Assembly: GCA_031548025.1 (NCBI GenBank)
Contig: JAVBRM010000049.1
Location: 1 to 64,000 of the forward strand
DNA length: 64,000 nucleotides
DNA from: UBA5239 sp031548025
GTDB taxonomy: Bacteria; Verrucomicrobiota; Lentisphaeria; Victivallales; Victivallaceae
Reading direction: 5' to 3'
Below are positions 34,535-43,887 of the stretch, one piece after another. How positions within the stretch are numbered: the first letter of the stretch is position 1; each line of letters opens with the position of its first letter. A program made the position numbers and the translations under genes. The notes below the pieces were generated by a model that worked only from the letters and a program-made list of their open reading frames with translations, made no database searches and was not told the DNA's origin.

Positions 34535-34574
34535 ATATAATCCCGATTGTTTTTTTATGAAATCGGGATTATAT
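34535..34574 (+). terminator. Rho-independent terminator after the hydrolase gene
   Basis: A perfect 14-bp stem (34535-34548 with 34561-34574) with a 12-base loop of mostly T is followed by TTTCCT. It insulates the hydrolase gene from the RND operon 43 bases further on. Confidence 0.72.
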
Positions 34575-34616
34575 TTCCTCTCAGACATTATATTTCTAAG
34601 GAGGAAATTCATTTAA

Positions 34617-35927
34617 ATGAGATATTTAGCACTTGTTGTGGCCGTATTGGTTTTGGTATTGCCTGCCGGTTGTAAGAAAGAAGCTCCCCCGGCCAAATCG
34701 ACCATCGTCAATGTCAGTCCGGTTATTTCCGGGATCATTGTCGATGAGCTGACCCTGGTCGGCCAGGCGAAAGCCATGGACAGCGTCAATCTGATCGCCC
34801 GGGTCAACGGATATCTGATCAAGCAGAATTTCCGGGAAGGGGAATTCGTCAGGCAGGGTACTTTGCTGTATGAGATCGAGCCGGAAAAATATGAGGCCGA
34901 TCTGAAAACCGCGGAAGCGAAGCATCAGCGGGCCTTGGCGGAAAAAACCAATGCCGATTCGGACTACAAACGTCAGGAATCCCTCTACAAGGGCGACGCC
35001 GTTTCCGAGCGGGTCCGTGACGAAGCGATGGCGCGGAAAATGGAAGCCGATGCCAACGTCCGGTCCGCCGAAGCCGATATTGCCAATGCCAAGCTTCAGC
35101 TCAGCTACACCAAGATTTACGCTCCTTTTGATGGCCGGGTCGGTTTGCGCAACTTCAGCGTGGGCAACGTGGTGGCACCGGAAAGCGGTCCGTTGCTGAC
35201 CATCAAAAAAATCGATCCGATCAATATCCAGTTTTCGGTCAGCGAGCTGTCGCTGTTGAAAATCCAGCAGGCTTCCGGCAAAGACAGGATAGAGGAAGCC
35301 GATTTGCGGATCAGGCTTTTCCTGCAGAACGGCATGGAGTATAACCACGAGGGGAAAATCGTCAAGTGGGACAACCGGGTCAATCCGATGACCGGGATGT
35401 TGAAGCTGGAAGCGGAATTTCCCAATCCCAACTGGCTCCTGGTCGACGGCATGTACGTTAAAGTACAGATCGCACCGAAGAAAGACGATAAGTCGTTGCT
35501 TATTCCCCGCCAGGCGATTATGGATACCCAGGGCGCCAAATATGTTTATGTGGTCAATAAAGAGAATGTCATCGAACGGCGCGGCATCGAAGTCGGCACC
35601 AATGATGAAATATTTATCGTCGTGGAAAAGGGGGTGACCGAAGGCGAAAGCATCGTGGTCGAAGGCACGCAGAAAGTATATCCGAAAGTGAAGGTCGAGC
35701 CCAAGACGGACGAACGCTTTGCTTCGCAAGCCGCGGCGGAGAAGCTTTATGAAATCAAGCGTCCGCAGATGATCCGGGCTTCGTCTTCCAAGGAGCCCGC
35801 CAAAGAAACTAAAGCAGTTCCCCCGAAACAGGAAGCCGCCAAAGAGGTCAAGGCCACGAAGCCGGCCGAAGCCAAGGCTGTTAATGTGACTTCCCCGAAG
35901 TCCGCCACGGAGCAACCGGCCAAATGA
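34617..35927 (+). CDS. RND efflux periplasmic adaptor (membrane fusion lipoprotein)
   Basis: The 436-residue protein has a lipobox (LPAGC, Cys19), a biotinyl-lipoyl-like segment (VNLIARVNGYLIKQNFREGE), a helical hairpin (about 95-160), a beta-barrel domain (ISVS, LVDGMYVKVQI) and the membrane-proximal domain. It would link the inner-membrane pump encoded next to an outer-membrane channel. The last 70 residues are an unusual tail rich in Lys, Ala, Pro and Glu. AAGGAGG lies upstream. It overlaps the pump gene by four bases. Confidence 0.93.
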   Translation: MRYLALVVAVLVLVLPAGCKKEAPPAKSTIVNVSPVISGIIVDELTLVGQAKAMDSVNLIARVNGYLIKQNFREGEFVRQGTLLYEIEPEKYEADLKTAEAKHQRALAEKTNADSDYKRQESLYKGDAVSERVRDEAMARKMEADANVRSAEADIANAKLQLSYTKIYAPFDGRVGLRNFSVGNVVAPESGPLLTIKKIDPINIQFSVSELSLLKIQQASGKDRIEEADLRIRLFLQNGMEYNHEGKIVKWDNRVNPMTGMLKLEAEFPNPNWLLVDGMYVKVQIAPKKDDKSLLIPRQAIMDTQGAKYVYVVNKENVIERRGIEVGTNDEIFIVVEKGVTEGESIVVEGTQKVYPKVKVEPKTDERFASQAAAEKLYEIKRPQMIRASSSKEPAKETKAVPPKQEAAKEVKATKPAEAKAVNVTSPKSATEQPAK

Positions 35928-38900
35928 TCAGCAAATTTTTCATTGAACATCCTCGGTTTTCCTTTGTCGTTTCGATCGTGATTACGCTGGCCGGTCTGAT
36001 TTCGATCAAAGCGCTGCCGGTGGCCCAGTATCCGGATATCACGCCGTCGCAGGTGTCGGTAAGCGCCACGTATCCGGGCGCCGACGCGTTAACCGTCCAG
36101 CAAACCGTGGTCGAGCCGATCGAAGCTCAGGTCAACGGGGTCAAACGCATGATTTATATGTCCTCCACCAGTTCCGACTCCGGTTCGGCCGCCACTACGG
36201 TGACGTTCGGCATCGGGACCGACGGCGACATGAATACTGTCAACGTGCAGAACCGGGTAAACTGGGCTTCGCCGAGCCTGCCCGAAGAGGTAACCCGGCA
36301 AGGGGTAACCGTCAAGGAAAAGTCCAGCAATATGTTGCTGGTGATGGCGCTTTATTCGCCCAAAGGGACCTACAATTCACTGTGGCTGAACAATTATCTG
36401 TCGATCAACATCAAGGATGAGATCAGCCGTATTCCCGGCGTGGGGGACGTCCAGTTCCTCGGCGGTGCGGACTACTCCATGCGTATCTGGCTGGACCCCG
36501 ACCGGATGGCCGGCTTGAACATAACGGTGGAAGAAGTGATGAGCGCGATCAAGGATCAGAACGTTCAGGTGTCGGCGGGAGCGTTGGGGGAATCTCCGAC
36601 CTCGAAATCGCAGGTTTTTCGCTATGCATTGCAGACGCGGGGACGCTTGAGCGACGTGGAGGAGTTCAAGGAAGTCGTCATCCGGGCCCAGGTAGATGGG
36701 CAGCAGGTGAAAATAAAAGACATTGCCACCGTGGAAATGGGGGCTGAAACTTACTCGTCCGACGGGCAGTTTATGGGCCAGCAGGCCGCGCTGATGGCGA
36801 TTTATCAGTTGAACGACGCCAACGGCCTGGCAATCGCCAAAGCCTGTGAAACCAAGCTCAATGAGCTCAAACTGCGTTTCCCGGACGACGTCGATTATAA
36901 ATTCAACTACGATACCACCAAATTCATCAACGCGTCCATCCACGAAGTCGTATTGACTTTGTTTATCGCCGTGGCGCTGGTGATTCTGGTAACTTACATC
37001 TTCCTGCAGGACTGGCGCTCGACGCTGGTGCCGACGATTGCGATTCCGGTATCACTGGTGGGTACGTTTGCCGCCATGCAGGTCATCGGTTATTCCATCA
37101 ACCTGATTACTCTTTTCGGGCTGATTCTGGCGATCGGGGTAGTGGTGGACGATGCGATCCTGGTTATCGAAAACGTCAATCGCTTGATGGAAGAAGAAGG
37201 TTTGCCGCCCAAGGAAGCCGCCGTCAAATCCATGGAACAGGTGACCGGACCGATTGTTGCGACTACGCTGGTGCTGCTGGCGATGTTTATCCCGGTCTGC
37301 TTCTTGGGCGGGATTACCGGTGAAATGTACCGTCAGTTCGGGATTACGATTTCGGTGTCGGTGCTGTTGTCGTCGATCAACGCCTTGACGTTGAGCCCGT
37401 CTTTGAGCGCCATGATTCTCAAGCCCATTGTCAAGGGGCAGAAAAAATTCATCCTGTTCCGCTGGTATGATCAGGGGTTCGAAAAACTTACCCATGCTTA
37501 CTCGGCCTCGGTTGCCAGACTGGTGAAACGGTCTGTTGCCATCCTGATTTTTTACGCGATCCTGATCGGGGGAATCTGGCAGGTTTACAAGATCCTGCCG
37601 ACCGGGTTTATTCCCGATGAAGACATGGGGGCATTTTTCGTCAATATCCAGCTTCCCGACGGTTCCTCGATTCCGCGGACCCAGCGCGTGGTTGATATGG
37701 TTACCGAAAAGCTGAAGGATCTGCCCGGCATCGAATACATCGCCACCAACACCGGTTACAGTATTCTGACCGCAACCACCGCCAGTAATAACGGCTTTAT
37801 CATCTGCTCCCTCAAGCCATGGGAAGAACGCAAGACGGAGGACCAGCAACTGGGGGCGATACTTCATAAAGTACAGGGGATTGTATCACAAATTCCCGAC
37901 GCGGTCATTATGCCGTTTTCGCCGCCCTCTATTCCCGGTATCGGGTCCACCGGCGGTTTCTCCTTCGTCGTTCAGGATACCTCCGGTACCCATCCGGAAT
38001 TAATGGAAAAAGAAGTGGAAAACCTGCTCCAATCGGTGCGGCAGAATCCGGTCATCGGCACCGCGTTTTCCACCTTCCGGTCTTCCATTCCGCAGGTATT
38101 TCTGGAAATTGAACGCGAAAAAGTTCTGAAAATGGGCGTTTCGCTGGACAGCATCAATCAGGCGCTGCAGAGTTTGAGCGGCTACACGTATGTCAACGAC
38201 TTCAACAAATTCGGCAAAGTATACAAAGTGGAGCTTCAGGCCAAAAGTCAGTTCCGCTCGGAAATCGAACAGATCACCAATATCCATGTCCGCAATTCCG
38301 AAGGCGACATGATTCCGCTGTCCACTATGGTCTCGGTAACGGAAAAATATGTTCCGCAGTACCTGAACCGCTACAATATGTATTCTTCGGCGACCATCAC
38401 CGGCAGTCCGGCCCCCGGTTACAGTTCCGGTCAGGCAATGGCGGCCATGGAAGCGGAAGCCCGGAAAATATTGCCGCCGAACATGACTTTCGACTGGACC
38501 GACATGTCTTATCAGGAACGGCAGGCCAGCGGCCAAATGGGGATGATTCTCACCTTGGCGTTGCTGTTTATCTACCTCTTCCTGGTGGCGCAATACGAAA
38601 GTTGGATGATTCCGCTGGCGGTACTGCTCTCGGTGCCGGTGGCGTTCTTCGGAGCCTTGGTTTCGTTATTGGTGCTGGGGCTGGACAACAACATCTATAC
38701 CCAGGTGGGGCTGATCCTGCTGTTCGGGGTAGCGTGTAAGACGGCGATCCTGAGTGTGGAATTCGCCAAAGTCCAACACGACGAGGAAGGCATGAGCATT
38801 CCGGAAGCCGCGGCCTATGCCGCCAAACTGCGTTTCCGGGCGGTGCTGATGACCGGTATTTCGTTCGTTCTAGGGGTATTCCCGCTGGTGATTGCGACCG

Positions 38901-39052
38901 GAGCCGGAGCGGCCAGCCGCCGTTCCCTCGGCACGGCAATCTGCGGCGGTATGACCGCCGCGGTAATCTTCGGCACGTTGTTGATCCCGTCGTTCTACGT
39001 GATCGTCCAAAAAATCATCGAATTTTCCGGCAAGAAAAATAAAACGAGCTGA
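35924..39052 (+). CDS. RND multidrug efflux permease (HAE1 / AcrB family)
   Basis: The 1042-residue protein has the full AcrB plan: the first helix, a large periplasmic loop, helices 2-6, a second large loop and the last helices. The proton relay pair is present in VVVDDAILVIENVNR, and the periplasmic turn YPDITPSQVSVSATYPGA is standard. It should export hydrophobic or amphiphilic compounds in exchange for protons. No TolC-type gene follows, so the channel must be encoded elsewhere. A hairpin overlaps the stop. Confidence 0.96.
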   Translation: MISKFFIEHPRFSFVVSIVITLAGLISIKALPVAQYPDITPSQVSVSATYPGADALTVQQTVVEPIEAQVNGVKRMIYMSSTSSDSGSAATTVTFGIGTDGDMNTVNVQNRVNWASPSLPEEVTRQGVTVKEKSSNMLLVMALYSPKGTYNSLWLNNYLSINIKDEISRIPGVGDVQFLGGADYSMRIWLDPDRMAGLNITVEEVMSAIKDQNVQVSAGALGESPTSKSQVFRYALQTRGRLSDVEEFKEVVIRAQVDGQQVKIKDIATVEMGAETYSSDGQFMGQQAALMAIYQLNDANGLAIAKACETKLNELKLRFPDDVDYKFNYDTTKFINASIHEVVLTLFIAVALVILVTYIFLQDWRSTLVPTIAIPVSLVGTFAAMQVIGYSINLITLFGLILAIGVVVDDAILVIENVNRLMEEEGLPPKEAAVKSMEQVTGPIVATTLVLLAMFIPVCFLGGITGEMYRQFGITISVSVLLSSINALTLSPSLSAMILKPIVKGQKKFILFRWYDQGFEKLTHAYSASVARLVKRSVAILIFYAILIGGIWQVYKILPTGFIPDEDMGAFFVNIQLPDGSSIPRTQRVVDMVTEKLKDLPGIEYIATNTGYSILTATTASNNGFIICSLKPWEERKTEDQQLGAILHKVQGIVSQIPDAVIMPFSPPSIPGIGSTGGFSFVVQDTSGTHPELMEKEVENLLQSVRQNPVIGTAFSTFRSSIPQVFLEIEREKVLKMGVSLDSINQALQSLSGYTYVNDFNKFGKVYKVELQAKSQFRSEIEQITNIHVRNSEGDMIPLSTMVSVTEKYVPQYLNRYNMYSSATITGSPAPGYSSGQAMAAMEAEARKILPPNMTFDWTDMSYQERQASGQMGMILTLALLFIYLFLVAQYESWMIPLAVLLSVPVAFFGALVSLLVLGLDNNIYTQVGLILLFGVACKTAILSVEFAKVQHDEEGMSIPEAAAYAAKLRFRAVLMTGISFVLGVFPLVIATGAGAASRRSLGTAICGGMTAAVIFGTLLIPSFYVIVQKIIEFSGKKNKTS

Positions 39053-39073
39053 CCGGATTGCTTCGTCAGCTCG
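39045..39073 (+). terminator. Hairpin at the end of the RND operon
   Basis: CGAGCTGAC and GTCAGCTCG form a 9-bp stem with an 11-base loop that includes the pump stop codon. There is no strong T-run directly after it, but a CCGATATCGG palindrome and TTTTATTT follow at 39077-39094, shared with the convergent gene end. Confidence 0.55.
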
Positions 39074-39088
39074 CTGCCGATATCGGTT

Positions 39089-40957
39089 TTATTTACCGGA
39101 TGGAGTTATCGTTTCCAGTTCGTGGAGTGTGATTTGTTTGAGGGTTGCTTTCTTCCCTTTCCCGAAGTGCTGGCCGTAGATCTGAATCATGACGACGCCG
39201 TCCGGAGCCGTAACCGTGAAATCCAATTCCGTTTTGTTCTGGCCTTTGGATAGGGTGTTGCTCGGGCGGACTTTATCATCTTTGGCCAGGAGCGATAAAG
39301 GCAAATCGCTTTCCGCTTCCAGAGTACAACGGTAGCGGCGCTCGGGTTGGAGCTTTATTTTTTGGGCCAGCATGAAGTTGGAGGATTTGTCGCCTTCACC
39401 CACGATCAGGGAATTTTCGCCGGGAGAGGCCAGAAAGGTTTCGACCGGGGAGTCCGGTAACGTAATGGACCAGGATTTCGAAGCCGCGGTTCCGGCAGCA
39501 AGCTTGAAATTGGGGTTTTTGAGCAGGTTTTCGCCAATGGGACGATATGATATCCGTGGCTTTCCCATGCTGCCGGGCATGGCGATTTCGCTGCCTTTTG
39601 AGTCTGAGTATGGAATTTTGACGTTGATGAATTGGTTGTTGGCCATGTTGTGGTCGGCGCTGTCCATTCGGAAGCCTATCGCCGCGTCGTTGATAACGTT
39701 GCCGATGAAAGAATTACTCCTGGCGCCGCGAACCGCGAAGGCACAGCTCGGCATATTGTAAACCAGATTGTTCGACCAGATCGAATCGTTGGAGGAACAT
39801 TCGAAACCATAACTCTCTTTGCCGGAAAGTGAGCTGCCGTCGACGACATTGCCGGTGACCAGGACATAGGGGCCGATCTTGCCGGTTTTTACTTCGATGA
39901 CTGAGCGCCAACCGGAGTTGGTGCAGACGTTATTGGCAATGATTGCACGGTTGGCTTTCAGGTAAATTGCCGATCCGGCCATGCGGCGGCGCGGGTCTTT
40001 TTCGGTGGCGACCCATATCCCCTCGTACAGTGAGCCGTCCGGCATTTTGAACTGATGTCCATAGGGGGCGCCGGGAATCTTTTCGCCGCGATTGAAGTCC
40101 TTGACGATATTGCCGCGGACGATCACGTTATTTCCATAGATCAGAATGCCGTGGATGTAGGACCTCGAAAGCGGGGCGCGCTGGCCGCCGCCGAGAATCC
40201 GGTTATTTTCCACAATGGCGTTGGAAAGATAATCCATGCAGCCGTCCGCCACCTGGGTAAACTTGCCGCCACTGAGCCGGATGGCGGTTTCCCCGATATT
40301 CCGCAAGGTGTTGCCGCGGATCTCGGCCCCGCCGGGCATGGGACTGGTAAAATAAATGCCGTGCCGCGCTTCGCCGTCAAAAGTGCAGTTTTCCACTTTC
40401 AGGCTGTTGACCTCGGAATAACGGTGGGTCATGTGCCCGTCAGAGCATTCGAATTTGCAGGAAATGACCTCGACGCGATCCATGGCCCCCTTGTCGGCTT
40501 TGCGGGCGCCACCAATGCCGATGAAGCCGCGCAACGTCATATTCCGCAGGATCAGGGATGGTTTGGCGTCCTTGCGGACGTTTTCCAAACTGATGACGTT
40601 GGCGGTGAAACCTGGGTAGAAGTCATCTTTTTTGGTTTTGGGATCGGGCAACTTCAAATTGACCAACTCGCCGTTGCCGCCAATGCCCTCAATGATGATT
40701 TCGCCGCCGCCGATGATTCGGATCAGGTCATCGGCTTGGGTGAACAACCGTGCGCCGCGCTCAAGGCGAAAAGTGACGCCGCGTTCGAGTTCAAGCGGTT
40801 CCGTGAATTCAAATTCGCCGCGCGGGAAATGGAATACCGTGTTTTCCGGGGCGTTTCGCAATAACTCTTTTAATTGGCCGGCGGCGGTGACCTGAATCTC
40901 GGCGGCGATACAAACCGCGGCCAGCAGTATGGCGGATAAAAAGACTGTAAACTTCAT
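39089..40957 (-). CDS. Secreted right-handed parallel beta-helix protein
   Basis: The 622-residue protein has a signal peptide (FTVFLSAILLAAVCIAAE), a pectate-lyase-like beta-helix (about 30-460) with many ring-like repeats (VENCTF, IRGNTLRNIG, VENNRILGG, IIANNVCTNSG, VTGNVVDG) and a C-terminal beta-sandwich, probably carbohydrate binding. Such proteins bind or cleave acidic polysaccharides. Catalytic residues cannot be assigned by eye. It lies 17 bases after the pseudopilin gene. Confidence 0.78.
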   Translation of the reverse strand: MKFTVFLSAILLAAVCIAAEIQVTAAGQLKELLRNAPENTVFHFPRGEFEFTEPLELERGVTFRLERGARLFTQADDLIRIIGGGEIIIEGIGGNGELVNLKLPDPKTKKDDFYPGFTANVISLENVRKDAKPSLILRNMTLRGFIGIGGARKADKGAMDRVEVISCKFECSDGHMTHRYSEVNSLKVENCTFDGEARHGIYFTSPMPGGAEIRGNTLRNIGETAIRLSGGKFTQVADGCMDYLSNAIVENNRILGGGQRAPLSRSYIHGILIYGNNVIVRGNIVKDFNRGEKIPGAPYGHQFKMPDGSLYEGIWVATEKDPRRRMAGSAIYLKANRAIIANNVCTNSGWRSVIEVKTGKIGPYVLVTGNVVDGSSLSGKESYGFECSSNDSIWSNNLVYNMPSCAFAVRGARSNSFIGNVINDAAIGFRMDSADHNMANNQFINVKIPYSDSKGSEIAMPGSMGKPRISYRPIGENLLKNPNFKLAAGTAASKSWSITLPDSPVETFLASPGENSLIVGEGDKSSNFMLAQKIKLQPERRYRCTLEAESDLPLSLLAKDDKVRPSNTLSKGQNKTELDFTVTAPDGVVMIQIYGQHFGKGKKATLKQITLHELETITPSGK

Positions 40958-40974
40958 ATTGGATTTCCTTGAGA

Positions 40975-41685
40975 TTATGGCAAAATTGCCAGATTTTCGA
41001 GTTTTTTATCAATCCCGGTGGGGATGTGCTTGGAGGTGGTAACATTTCCGGCATAGGTCAGGATGACGCATTTGCCCTGATGACGGTAGTCGATCCGGCG
41101 TCCGGTACCGTCGCTCAGGACCACGCCGAAAGGATTCAAGTGGGCTGCCGAATTTCCAGCGAAAGCGTAATGCCCGATGCCGTCGGTCAGAAATGGGATG
41201 CGGCTGGGATTTTTATATTCGTGGACTTTGTATGGCGTAATTACTGAAGGATCATTGGCCGAAAATGCCGCATAATAATTCATGCTATAGCTGAAATTCA
41301 CCAGCGGCTTGTCGGTACCGTCGTAAATCAACTGATTTCCCTTGACCGCCGAACAGCGCGAAATACCGGGCGTATCAAGATAGTTGCCGGGGAAAGGCCG
41401 GACCATCATCGAAATATAACTGTCGGCATAAAACCAGCTCCGACTTGTTGAGCTGCCGGTACTGATGTTGTCGCCTTTCCGCATGGTAAACGGCACGGTA
41501 TAATCGTCGAACGTATCATTATAAGCGACGCTGGTCAGGTACCATTGTTTCAGGTTGCTGATGCACTTGGCCTCATGGGCCTTGTCCCGGGCCGAATTCA
41601 GAGCGGGCAGCAGCATTGCCGCCAGAATCGCGATGATCGCGATCACTACGAGGAGTTCAATGAGTGTAAAATATCGATTTGCCAT
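40975..41685 (-). CDS. Prepilin-like secreted protein
   Basis: The 236-residue protein begins MANRYFTLIELLVVIAI, continues with the standard hydrophobic helix and LPALNSARDKAHEAKCISNL, and has a small pseudopilin domain. The H-X9-DG end is changed (RHQGKCVILTYAGN). It is the first gene of a two-gene operon with the beta-helix protein and divergent from a PocR-AraC regulator. Confidence 0.87.
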   Translation of the reverse strand: MANRYFTLIELLVVIAIIAILAAMLLPALNSARDKAHEAKCISNLKQWYLTSVAYNDTFDDYTVPFTMRKGDNISTGSSTSRSWFYADSYISMMVRPFPGNYLDTPGISRCSAVKGNQLIYDGTDKPLVNFSYSMNYYAAFSANDPSVITPYKVHEYKNPSRIPFLTDGIGHYAFAGNSAAHLNPFGVVLSDGTGRRIDYRHQGKCVILTYAGNVTTSKHIPTGIDKKLENLAILP

Positions 41686-41818
41686 GTATGAACCTCATGT
41701 TTTTACCAGTAATTTCCAACTGCCTAATATTATATAATAAACAGGACGGAAAAGCTATGCAGTATTTGGTCAATATTTATACTTATTCGCTAAAATGCGG
41801 ATATTTGCATAAAGAATA

Positions 41819-41846
41819 TTGAAATTTCGGTAACTTTGGGTATAAT
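41819..41846 (+). promoter_or_regulatory. Promoter of the PocR-AraC regulator gene
   Basis: TTGAAA (41819-41824) and a perfect TATAAT (41841-41846) are 16 bases apart. The -10 box ends only six bases before the ATG at 41853, so transcription would start at or next to the start codon and the mRNA would be leaderless. No Shine-Dalgarno sequence precedes the ATG. Confidence 0.6.
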
Positions 41847-41852
41847 GATAAT

Positions 41853-42728
41853 ATGGTCGCAATTGAGTACATCGATAAAAATAACGCCGCCCGGCTGCTT
41901 GAAGAAATGATCCGGGGGGTGGAGCGCGCCTTTGATATTCATATCATTATCCACGATCACAAAGGGCTCTTAAAACTGCCGGATGGCGGCAGCATTTTGC
42001 CGGAGCGCAATATTCACCGCTCGGCATGTTGCATCTGGAAAGCACAGCTTGTGGAGAATAGGTCGAAATGTATGGATCATTGCCGAGATTATGCCATGCG
42101 GAAAAGTTCCCGGCAGAAAAATCCCTGGCAATCGCAATGCTGGCGGGGACTGGCGGAGGTCGTGGTCCCGATTTATCGCGGCGACGGCCACCTGGGGACA
42201 TTGTTTGGCGGTTCTTTTCGGCTTCCCGGTATGAAGCTGAACGGTTTTCCGCAGGAATACCGGGAATTATACGAAGCCACGCCGTTATGGGATGATCTCC
42301 GGGCGCGGGAAATCGGCTTGCTGCTGCAAACTGTCGGGAATGGATTGTTGCAGCTGGCGGATCGTATTTATGAGGAAAGCCTGGAGGAATTCGGACGTGC
42401 CGGCATCATCAGGCGCTATATCAATCACAGTATCGATTGCGATCTCAAATTGAGTGATTTGGCACTTCACCTGGGCTTGTCCGAATCGCGGACCGGCCAT
42501 TTGGTCCGTGAATGCTTCGACATGACTTTCGCCGCCTTGTTGAATGAGGAAAAAATCCGCCGTTCCAAGGCTCTGATGGCGGAAAAATCGCTCTCCATGG
42601 CGGAAATCGCCGAGCGTGTCGGCATTGCCAACGAATTTTATTTCAGCCGGATTTTCAAAAAAGTAACCGGAATTCCCCCCGGCGCTTTCCGCAAAAAATT
42701 GTTGAAAACAAAACCGGTTGAATATTAG
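41853..42728 (+). CDS. AraC-family regulator with PocR ligand-binding domain
   Basis: The 291-residue protein has an N-terminal PocR-like sensor (about 8-170) with its typical Cys/His pattern (RSACCIWK, RSKCMDHCRDYAM, QSQCWRGLAE, VVVPIYRGDGHLGTLFGG) and a C-terminal AraC double helix-turn-helix (DLALHLGLSESRTGHLVREC and MAEIAERVGIANEFYFSRIF). PocR domains bind small carbon compounds and may hold a metal through the Cys. It is divergent from the pseudopilin/beta-helix operon, its likely target. Confidence 0.9.
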   Translation: MVAIEYIDKNNAARLLEEMIRGVERAFDIHIIIHDHKGLLKLPDGGSILPERNIHRSACCIWKAQLVENRSKCMDHCRDYAMRKSSRQKNPWQSQCWRGLAEVVVPIYRGDGHLGTLFGGSFRLPGMKLNGFPQEYRELYEATPLWDDLRAREIGLLLQTVGNGLLQLADRIYEESLEEFGRAGIIRRYINHSIDCDLKLSDLALHLGLSESRTGHLVRECFDMTFAALLNEEKIRRSKALMAEKSLSMAEIAERVGIANEFYFSRIFKKVTGIPPGAFRKKLLKTKPVEY

Positions 42729-42752
42729 CCGTCCGGCAAGTATATTTATCCA

Positions 42753-43154
42753 ATGAAAATAAGAGACAAAAAAAGCTTATATTACTGGCTGATTCTGACG
42801 GTCATACTGGGGATACTCGCCTCGGTGCTGCTGTCGATTCAGCATATCCAGAACGTTTATGAAGCTCCGCGCGAGCTGGAAATATCTGAAATCGGCGGTA
42901 AAAAGTACTCGGCGGCCCTGCCGCTGGTGCAATTGGATGAATTTCAAACCGGCTATTACCGGAAATTTCCAGTCCAAAGCTCCGGCCGCGATGATTACGT
43001 GCTCTATTGGAACCGCAACGCCGAATCCGCATATTTTTCCCTGACCAAATCTGAACTCGGCGGCTGGATGTCGATGACCGGACTCTACGTCATCGATTCC
43101 ACCGCCGCCACAAAACACTTGTTGGAATTCATGCGGAAAAACTTTTCCGAGTAA
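42753..43154 (+). CDS. Hypothetical membrane-anchored protein
   Basis: The 133-residue product has one N-terminal transmembrane helix (YYWLILTVILGILASVLLSI) and an external domain of about 95 residues with no recognised family. It begins 24 bases after the AraC stop with no clear ribosome site, and ends before a strong hairpin. A degenerate copy of its 3' end lies at 44075-44141, evidence that the gene family is real and has been duplicated. Confidence 0.55.
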   Translation: MKIRDKKSLYYWLILTVILGILASVLLSIQHIQNVYEAPRELEISEIGGKKYSAALPLVQLDEFQTGYYRKFPVQSSGRDDYVLYWNRNAESAYFSLTKSELGGWMSMTGLYVIDSTAATKHLLEFMRKNFSE

Positions 43155-43173
43155 GATTGGAAAGTAATAACAC

Positions 43174-43208
43174 AAAACCTCCACCGTATTTTGACGGCAG
43201 AGGTTTTT
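43174..43208. terminator. Bidirectional terminator
   Basis: AAAACCTC (43174-43181) pairs with GAGGTTTT, with an inner CCGT/ACGG stem and a short loop, followed by T on the plus strand and preceded by A (T on the minus strand). It can end both the gene at 42753 and the convergent PEP-CTERM gene at 43228. Confidence 0.72.
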
Positions 43209-43227
43209 GTTATGTTTATTGCAATGA

Positions 43228-43887
43228 TTATTTGCGGCGGCGACGGAATGCCTTGATACCGGTGGCGCATCCGCCCAATGCCAGTGCCGCCAGAACTCCG
43301 GGCAACGGCTGTCCCGACGGGGCAAAAGGCCCGTCGCTGGTGGAAATCACAAACTCAACACTGTTCGGAGAGGCGCCGAAGTATCCGAAGTTGATTCTGG
43401 TGTTGTCGGCCAGGTCGAGGATGTTTGCCTGACGTGAATCGACTCCGTTGCCTACTCCTACTTCACCGGTTGACTCGCCCACTCGCCCGTTTATATGGGT
43501 CATCCAGAAGGAAATCTCATCGCCGGCGGCGAAATTGCCGACATAGTAGCCGATGCCGGAAACTGATTGAAAGGTATCCGGATCAGAGAAAGTCACGATG
43601 CCGGTCGTTCCGGATCCCGCTGTTTCGACACCGGTAGCGAGATTGGTGTATCCATAATTTCCCGCAGTCATCTGAGCATAGTCTCCAAGGTCGTCAAGCT
43701 GATACCAATTGGAGACAAAGCTGGAAAACCACATGTCGCCGGATCCGCCTGTGATCTTAATTGTGAGAGTCTGTGCCGATGTCCATGCTTGCGTAGCACT
43801 GGGAGTACTGATGATCTCGTATTGGAGCGCGGCTTGACTTGTGAGACACGCAATCAATGCGATTGCAAAAGCAAAAATCTTCTTCAT
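43228..43887 (-). CDS. PEP-CTERM-type exported protein
   Basis: The 219-residue protein has a signal peptide (FAFAIALIACLTSQAAL), a beta-rich low-complexity middle rich in Gly, Ser and Thr, and a C-terminal sorting tail: PLPG, a hydrophobic helix (VLAALALGGCATGIKAF) and RRRRK. This is the PEP-CTERM arrangement with a Leu in place of Glu, processed by exosortase in bacteria that make exopolysaccharide. A GGGGGA ribosome site precedes the ATG. No exosortase gene lies in the window. Confidence 0.8.
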   Translation of the reverse strand: MKKIFAFAIALIACLTSQAALQYEIISTPSATQAWTSAQTLTIKITGGSGDMWFSSFVSNWYQLDDLGDYAQMTAGNYGYTNLATGVETAGSGTTGIVTFSDPDTFQSVSGIGYYVGNFAAGDEISFWMTHINGRVGESTGEVGVGNGVDSRQANILDLADNTRINFGYFGASPNSVEFVISTSDGPFAPSGQPLPGVLAALALGGCATGIKAFRRRRK

